Shown here piece by piece: positions 57,524 through 64,000 of a stretch of DNA of 64,000 nucleotides. Made by a program: the position numbers and the translations under genes. This DNA is from Dirofilaria immitis (lineage: Eukaryota; Nematoda; Chromadorea; Rhabditida; Onchocercidae). How positions within the stretch are numbered: the first letter of the stretch is position 1; every line of letters starts with the position of its first letter. The notes below the pieces were generated by a model. That model saw nothing but the letters and a program-made list of their open reading frames with translations. It was not told the origin of the DNA and made no database searches. The stretch is from the NCBI GenBank assembly GCA_024305405.1, contig JAKNDB010000098.1, positions 1,825,501 to 1,889,500 on the forward strand. The letters are read 5' to 3'.

Positions 57524-58131
57524 ATTAGTTTGCTATTCTGTCACTTGAATTTTTTGAATTTAGAATTTCTATATTTCTTACTTTCAGTTTTGAAAATATG
57601 AAATATGTAAAAATGCTTTTTGTATCTTAGACTTGTCTTAAGGCCTTATCAAAATTTTTAGATTCACTAGATTTATTAGCTTCCATGTACAAGAATTAAG
57701 TATTATATAATTTTTTATTGGTGAACTCATCCTGTGCTTTGTTTTCCCGCTTTGTTATTCTTCATTCTTTCCCTATGAAATGCTGGTCTCGCAATCCATT
57801 TATCTAGTGAATTAAGTAATTGAAAAGTATTTATATAATTACTCGCAGAAAAGATAGGTAATTCATGTACGTGTTACTTTTTTGCGTTAAAATTAAATAT
57901 TGCTCTTGCAAATATTGTCACTCACTTTGTATTTATTTTTTGAAAGATATACTGTTTGATCATGTAGGCTTTGTGAATTAGTTACTGCTTGAAAATTCAT
58001 TCTTAAGATATGAACCTTCCAACTTCACTGATTTGGCATATCCAAAAAAATTTTGATTTATTGTTTCAAATTTTAAGCCTTGAGATGACATAACGTTTTA
58101 TTTAGTTGTGTCATTTCATTCATTAAATAAA
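57524..58131 (+). other. 3' UTR of the ZNF598 gene with candidate poly(A) signal
   Basis: The first AATAAA after the stop is at 58126-58131, a second at 58331-58336. T-rich throughout, no reading frame of note. Confidence 0.4.
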
Positions 58132-58336
58132 GATGTAAGATGTAATTTTAATATTATCACTTTCGCAATTCTGAATTTCCCGTTGCTTTTCTCAGACGGA
58201 CATTTTACGCACAAATCGTGTCGTTTATCTTATTTATTCTCTATTAGCTCTTTTCCGTATTATTCTTTTGCTTGCAATTCAAAGCATTATTTGACAGAAT
58301 CCATATTATGTTATATTTGATTACGAGATGAATAAA

Positions 58337-59290
58337 TACTATAAGCAAATGAAATGTTTGTTAAGAAAAGAATTCGATTACTACTTCGTTTCCTGCTACT
58401 TTGCTTAAATAAGTTCAATAATATCAAAAGCATTTTTCCGAGAGTTGACAGAATTCCATAAAAAGTTAGGTTACATAAAAGAGAGAGATAAAAAATTATT
58501 GGCCTTTTTTTTTTTAAATATTGATTTTCTCCGTTACTGTTGATCATTCTATCATACTTTTGATGTTTGTCTTTAATTCTATTAAAATAAGCATAGATGC
58601 TAAAAATAAAATTAAATCAAGATGTTTTCCATATGAAAAGAAAATTTTCAGTTTTTTTTTTTTATTTTAAATTAAAATTAGAATTGATTGATTACGAGCA
58701 AAAATCGATATAAAAAGGAAAATTTTTCACAAAATTTTTGATTGAAAGAAGCTATCATCATCATTTCATTCAATCAAAATATCATCAAAAAAAAAAAAAA
58801 TAGTGATAAAAATGTGAAACGAAAAAGGGGAAAAAAAAGGATGAAAAGTTAAAAATGCTACCGTAAAAGAGAAAATGATAGAGATAAAAAAAAAAAGTTA
58901 TCATTCGTTATGTATGATTTAACGTATAACACTTTTTTCTTTTTTTTTTGTAAAAATATATTTTAGTTTAACATTTAAAAAAAAACCATTTGATTGAACG
59001 TATAACTGTTGAATATTATCGAATAATTTGAATGGAATGAAAATATATTTGAATATTATTTTGAATGAATGAAAAATATTTGAATAGCATAAATCTTAAA
59101 AAAAAAAACTATTCAATCTCATCGAATGTTTTTTTCTCTTTTTTCCTCTTCTTCTTCTTCGAGAATAAATTAATACGAGAAAAAGAAAAAAAAAAAGAGG
59201 GATGAGTAGTTTGAGATTAAAAAAAAAAGTTATGAACAACAAAATTTATTTTTATTTTTTTAATGCATACATGAAAATGAAAATCTTAAA
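58337..59290. other. AT-rich intergenic sequence with many A-runs
   Basis: Poly(A) runs of 9-14 recur every 30-80 bases. No exon recognised. Confidence 0.45.
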
Positions 59291-59294
59291 TAAT

Positions 59295-59405
59295 ATAAAC
59301 AAACTTATGCATAAATAAATAAATAATATAAACAAATAAACTTATGCATAAACAAATAAATAATATAAACAAATAAACTTATGCATAAATAAATAGATAG
59401 TAAAA
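59295..59405. repeat. 37-38 bp tandem repeat, three copies
   Basis: AAACTTATGCATAAATAAAT then AAATAATATAAACAAAT; copies at about 59301, 59339 and 59377. Confidence 0.9.
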
Positions 59406-60084
59406 TTGAATAAATAAATAACATTTTGGATATGAATTAAAAAGAAAAAAAATATTATATAAATGAAATATATACTTTTTTCTTTCTACATAAAAAATTG
59501 ATTTCATCCTTTTCCATATTCTTTTTTTTTCCTTTCCTTCCTTCTTTCATTCTTCCTCTTTTTTTCTTAATATTTCTTATTTTTTCCATTTTTTCTTTTT
59601 TTCTTTGTTCTTTAATTGTTTTAAAGAATAATACATTAGCTTTGTTTCAATATGTGTTATTTATCAAAAAAAAAAAAAAAAAAAAAAGATAATGATAAAT
59701 TGGAAAACGGAAAAGAACAAAGACAAAAGGGAAAGTTTGATAAAAATAAAAAAAAAAAAGATTTTTGACAAACTGTTATAGATAGTTAGGGAATACGAAT
59801 GTATCATCATCTCTTGTCAATGTTTGAATAATCTTTGCAAGGCAAATTTCTTTTTTCTTTTTTTTTTTTTTTTTTTTGTATTCTATTTTGATTAATAAAT
59901 GAATTTAAAATGGCAACAATTTAGTTGACATTTTAGTTATTATCAAATTTCATTTTGTTAATATAACAAATATCAACAAATGTTCGTTTCAAAACCAATT
60001 TTTCATTTAAAATAAATAAAAGAGAGAGAAAAGATGCTAATAGAAACGGATGGAAAATAAATAACAATTAATTTGATAATACAA

Positions 60085-60085
<1 letters not shown>
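59406..60085. other. AT-rich intergenic sequence without a recognised gene
   Basis: Long A-runs at 59670-59686 and T-runs at 59860-59877; a 64-codon Phe/Leu/Lys frame is a by-product. Confidence 0.45.
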
Positions 60086-60148
<63 letters not shown>

Positions 60149-60175
60149 GTGATAATAATAATAATAATAATAGTG

Positions 60176-60206
<31 letters not shown>

Positions 60207-60225
60207 TAATAGTGATAATACTAAT
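60086..60225. repeat. AAT microsatellite with GATAAT interruptions
   Basis: About 45 units of (AAT)n with four GTGATAATA interruptions; the poly-Ile minus frame is its product. A CT-rich tract follows at 60280-60345. Confidence 0.95.
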
Positions 60226-60345
60226 TGATTGATTCATTTAAACAATTTGTATTTCTTTTTTGCTTTCTTTATTTCCTTTCTCCCTCTCTCTCTTCTCTTT
60301 CTGTCTTTCCTTCTCTCTTCCTCTCTCTCTATCTCTCTTTTTAAT

Positions 60346-60950
60346 GATATATATTTCTCGATTTCAGCAAATTTTTACGATATCAAAAGAAGTGAAGGAT
60401 GAATTTTGTGAAAAACACGCGCTGATTATTAAAATTAATAATGCGTGAAATAACACGTAAGAAAAACACGTAAGAAATTTAATTCATACGTAATTTTGAT
60501 TACACTAATCCTGTTGCATTTTTAACTTTAAAATGTGAGAGTGATTTTTTTCTTTTTCATTTTATTATTGATATTAAACTTATTATATATTCAGGTAAAG
60601 GTAATAGAAAAATTGAATTATCACCAAATATTTTTTATCATTCGTTATCATATTTTGTAATCAAAAATTAATGCATATTTTTATGAATTAATAAAATAAT
60701 CATTTGAGAGAATAAATAAATAAAAGGGAAATGAATGAATTTATTTTAGGAGGAAGGAGAATGGAAAATAGGTAAGAAACGATAGGCAGATCGTCATTAC
60801 CTGACAGTATTAGATTTTTCATAATAACACTCTAATATTGTTCAGGTAAGACGACAGCCATTCATTTTTCAATATATAGGTAATGAGAAAAAGAAATTAA
60901 AATTTTTGATAATGCTTAAATTAATTGAGAGAATTATAATTATATCATTT
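60346..60950. other. AT-rich intergenic sequence
   Basis: A tandem AACACGTAAGAAA pair at 60449-60478. GAATTATCACCAAATATT at 60615-60632 has relatives at 62496. No gene seen. Confidence 0.45.
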
Positions 60951-61365
60951 CTGGAAGTTACAGTAATAATGTTTCGAAGATTATTTAAATGTTAAGGTGC
61001 AAAGCAAAAAAAAAAGAAAAATTGATATCATTTTTCATAATACTAACATGATATCATTCTAGCAATACTAATATTCTAACATTTTATTCATTTCTAATTT
61101 AACTTTTTTTTCGATGAAATTTCATTTTGAAATTATTCAATTTTTTTTCTTATATCTTAAAATATCAAACATTAAAGTTTATATAATAAGAAATTAAATA
61201 TTCCAAAAATAATTAAATTACTCCAATCATATAATTTTAAGTATTTATATTTAACGAATATTTATCTATTAGCTCGCCTTTTTTTTTTTTAAATAATCAC
61301 CTACACATATATATATATCATTTTCCGGAAGTTACAGTAATAATATCTCGAAGATTACTTAAAAA
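60950..61365. repeat. dispersed duplication with TTACAGTAATAAT core, 372 bp apart
   Basis: GGAAGTTACAGTAATAAT and CGAAGATTA(T/C)TTAAA occur at about 60953-60989 and 61328-61364. Confidence 0.75.
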
Positions 61366-62434
61366 ACAATTTTACTGTATCTTACCGTAATTTATCATGT
61401 TCGTATTTATAATATTATTTAAAAGTAAATTTATTTTATAAAAATTTTGTATTTGCATATAATGAATGATAAATAATGAATAAAATATGATATATTGTGT
61501 AATATTTAATTTAAATTGCTCATGCATGTTTTAAAATTAAATAAAAATTTTGATATGACGATAATAATCTTCCATGATCGAGCATAGTTTATATCAAATA
61601 TAAATTAACTCATTAATATAAATGAAAAATTCAAAATTAAACCTACTTCGAAAGTTCAATTTTAGTTTCGCCTCCTAAAAAATATTGCATGGGTATTTTT
61701 TTCTTTCATAAATTGAAATTTAATTAATTTAGGTGTATTTGAAAAAAATTTTTTCTTTTTTTTTGAAATTGATATTAGTTCTTTAAGCGCACCTAAAATG
61801 TAAATTTGAAAAAGAAATTTGTTACAATTTGTAAAGAGAAAAAGAAGAAATGAATTATTGAAATGAATTATATTTGTAAAATTTAATTTTTTTTAATTTT
61901 TCATTGTAAAATTTACTTTATAATAATAATAATAATAACAATAATAATTTATGACTATTTTCTCATTTTTCTTTAACTAATTCTACGAATTTATTCCAAA
62001 TAAATTATGATAAATTTTGTTAGAATTTCTAAGATACTACAGTAAAATTATTAAATTAAAATAGCATTTAGAACTCGGAAAAATTAGTGCAAATATTTCA
62101 TTCATGAAATTTATTTTTAAATTAAATAATTGAACACATGTGATTTTTATTCTGCTTGATTGATTTGATATGATAAAGAGTTAAGAAAGAAAAAAATTGA
62201 TATGATAAAGATTTCAAAATATTGATAGGGAAAGAGAGGGAAAACATAGGTCATGAATTTTTATTATAAAATTTCAAGGATATGGCTTTCTTTTTTCTGC
62301 AATTATTATAGTTAAATTTAGATTTGAAAGATTGAGCCTGAATTTTCGAATTTAAACAAGCCTAAAATGTTATTGAAGAAAAAGGCCTAGAATATCACTG
62401 AATGCTAATTTATTTAACATGAATTTATATGTCT
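61366..62434. other. AT-rich intergenic sequence without a recognised feature
   Basis: No array or exon; (AAT)n of five units at 61921-61945. Confidence 0.45.
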
Positions 62435-62583
62435 TTTCTCTTCTCGAATGTTAATCATTTACTGTAAAATGTTGTTATTTAAAATATAAAAAGTTGAATT
62501 ATCGCCAAATATTCTTTATCATTCTTTTCTCGAATGTTAATCAATTCATTTGCAGTAAAATGTTGTTATTCAAAATATAAGCC
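62435..62583. repeat. 86-bp tandem duplication
   Basis: TTTTCTC..CTCGAATGTTAATCA and GTAAAATGTTGTTATT(T/C)AAA occur at 62437 and 62523. Their middle (GAATTATCGCCAAATATTC) is related to 60615-60632. Confidence 0.85.
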
Positions 62584-63265
62584 AGACTTAAATAGCTATT
62601 TGATTATCTACTAGCCAAGAAGTCGCCAAAGAGCCAAGAAAAAAAACTCCATATTATGCTAAATAATCGAAATAGAAATTATTAATGAATATAAGATAAT
62701 CAAAAATCTTTTTGATTCTTGTATCAATTCGAAAATATAATCTTTTATATTTGGCATACAAATGAGAATGAATAATATTATAACAATAAGAGCAATTTAA
62801 TCAAATTGATATTTCATAAAATTAAAATAATTTTATCAAATATATAAAAATATTTGATAAAATTATAATATTCGAAGAAAAAAAATTTTTTTCTGATAAT
62901 TTTTGCTTTTGTTTTATTCATTTAAATTTATTTAAAAAAAAAAGAGAAAATATGATAAATTTTTATCATTTAACTTTTAATTGATAATCATAGCTGATTA
63001 TTATTATCATTATTATTATAATGCTTAATTATCATTTGAAAATATTTTAATAATTAAATAGCAAAAATCAAAAACGAATTTATTCGTTGAAAACAAAATG
63101 AAGAAGTAAAAAATTTTAAAGTTAATATTTAAAATTGATGAAATAAAAGTAAGCAAAAAAAAAGAATCGTGATTATCAACAAGAATGCTAATGATAATGA
63201 TAATGATATAGTAAAAGGTTAATTTTATTATTTAATTCTTCAACTGATATATATTTATATATTGT
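62584..63265. other. AT-rich intergenic sequence without a recognised feature
   Basis: TTATTATCATTATTATTATA at 62999-63020 and TAATGATAATGATAATGATA at 63189-63208; nothing else. Confidence 0.45.
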
Positions 63266-63330
63266 ATCGAAATAGGAGAAGAAGACGAAGAAGACGACGA
63301 AGAAGGAAGAGGAAGAAGAAGCTGCAAAAA
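63266..63330. repeat. AGAAGACGA purine-rich repeat
   Basis: GAGAAGAAGACGAAGAAGAC followed by GACGAAGAAGGAAGAGG and similar units. Confidence 0.85.
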
Positions 63331-63484
63331 AAAGCCCATCTCGATTGGTGATAATGATATGCAAAAATTGTTCAACATCTACCTTTTTTTCTTTCTCCAA
63401 CCGCTCTTCTTCCTCTCATCCACCTTCTCGTACGCTATCAATCGAAAGAAAAATTCGAACGGGAAAAAGTAGGAAAAAAACATT

Positions 63485-63825
63485 TGATGATACTATTGAT
63501 GATAATGATGATTGTGATGATGACGATGAGATGATAATAATGTGCTGATGATGATGATGATAATGTTGTTTGCGACAATGATGATAATGATGATATATGG
63601 TTGATACAATTTTGATATGAAAAATAAATATAAACTATTATTGATAATAATGATGATGATAATGATGATGATGATTATGATGTTTGTGATGATGATATTG
63701 TGATATACGATGGATAATGGTGATAATAGTGATATATGATGGATACTATTTTAATATGAAGGATAGATATAAAGTATTAGTGATAATAATGATTAGTGAT
63801 GATAATAATGATAATATATATATGT
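63485..63825. repeat. GAT/GATAAT microsatellite with a duplicated 150-bp segment
   Basis: (GAT)n runs, and GATATATG(G/A)T(T)GATAC(A/T) followed by ATTTT(G/A)ATATGAA and ATAAATATAAA-like words at about 63589 and 63733. Confidence 0.85.
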
Positions 63826-64000
63826 GAACGGAATGGAAATGATTGATTAGAAAAAGTATAGAAAAAAAAGAAAAAAATGAGACAAAACCGTTCATCTTCC
63901 TCCTTTTCTTCATAACTGATTGCAAGTAAATGACATTTTTATGCTAGTTAGTAGTAGTATACCGTGCGAATAGAGAAAAAAAGAAAGAGATGAAATTGAA

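Noticed and set aside
63345..63548. 67-codon plus frame with a Ser-rich then Asp-rich tail
   Set aside because: Composition is partly non-repetitive but the Asp tail is the GAT microsatellite, and no acceptor or family match is visible. It could be part of an unknown gene, but I cannot support it.

Overview
The window is very AT-rich eukaryotic chromosomal DNA and most probably comes from a nematode. The evidence is many small introns ending in the nematode-type acceptor TTTTCAG or TTTGCAG, short 5' leaders directly behind such acceptors, and a compact multi-exon gene beside long gene-poor tracts full of simple repeats. I cannot name the species; a spirurid or filaria-like worm is a guess from base composition only. 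I see no bacterial operons, CRISPR arrays, rRNA or convincing tRNA genes.

Two protein-coding genes can be supported. (1) On the minus strand, at least 31991 down to 246 and running off the left edge, lies a gene that I reconstruct from three phase-compatible exons: 31661-32001, 29008-29067 and 246-369. It encodes a low-complexity Ser/Ala-rich N-terminus, a short Ser/Pro-rich linker and a C2H2-like zinc finger that resembles the N-terminal finger of the RNF220 family of E3 ubiquitin ligases. Its second intron is about 28.6 kb and is packed with microsatellites, minisatellites and satellite-like arrays with higher-order periodicity. (2) On the plus strand, 51683-57523 (16 coding exons, plus a probable non-coding first exon and TATA promoter near 50.47 kb), lies an orthologue of ZNF598/Hel2, the RING E3 ligase that senses collided ribosomes. 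It has a C3HC4 RING, five zinc fingers, FPxL-type motifs and three C-terminal proline-rich PPG(L/F) motifs of the GIGYF-binding type. Its reading frame is interrupted at about five places, nearly all in homopolymers or dinucleotide runs, although every zinc ligand and nearly every splice site is intact. This looks more like assembly indels than decay.

Layout: 0.25-29 kb is the giant intron. It carries a 41-bp satellite at 1.0-2.5 kb, a GATGGAA heptamer array at 21.6-22.3 kb, a pentamer-based 100-bp array at 24.8-25.7 kb, and many 2-5 copy local duplications. 29-32 kb holds exons 2 and 1. 32.3-50 kb is intergenic or 5' flank with further arrays: a 196-bp block of AATG-type repeats, 51-53 bp repeats at 39.4-39.8 kb, CTGA/CACT blocks at 38.9-39.2 kb, and an ATCGAT/GATATC-rich array at 48.6-50.0 kb. 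50.4-58.1 kb is the ZNF598 locus and is almost free of repeats. 58.1-64 kb returns to A/T-rich sequence and microsatellites.

Functionally both genes point to ubiquitin signalling, but they are divergently placed and about 18 kb apart, and nothing indicates shared regulation. Most apparent long reading frames elsewhere are by-products of tandem repeats that lack stop codons. I did not find a recognisable new molecular system. The most unusual features are the giant satellite-laden intron, the higher-order arrays and a set of 7-bp-periodic nuclear-receptor-like motifs inside that intron.
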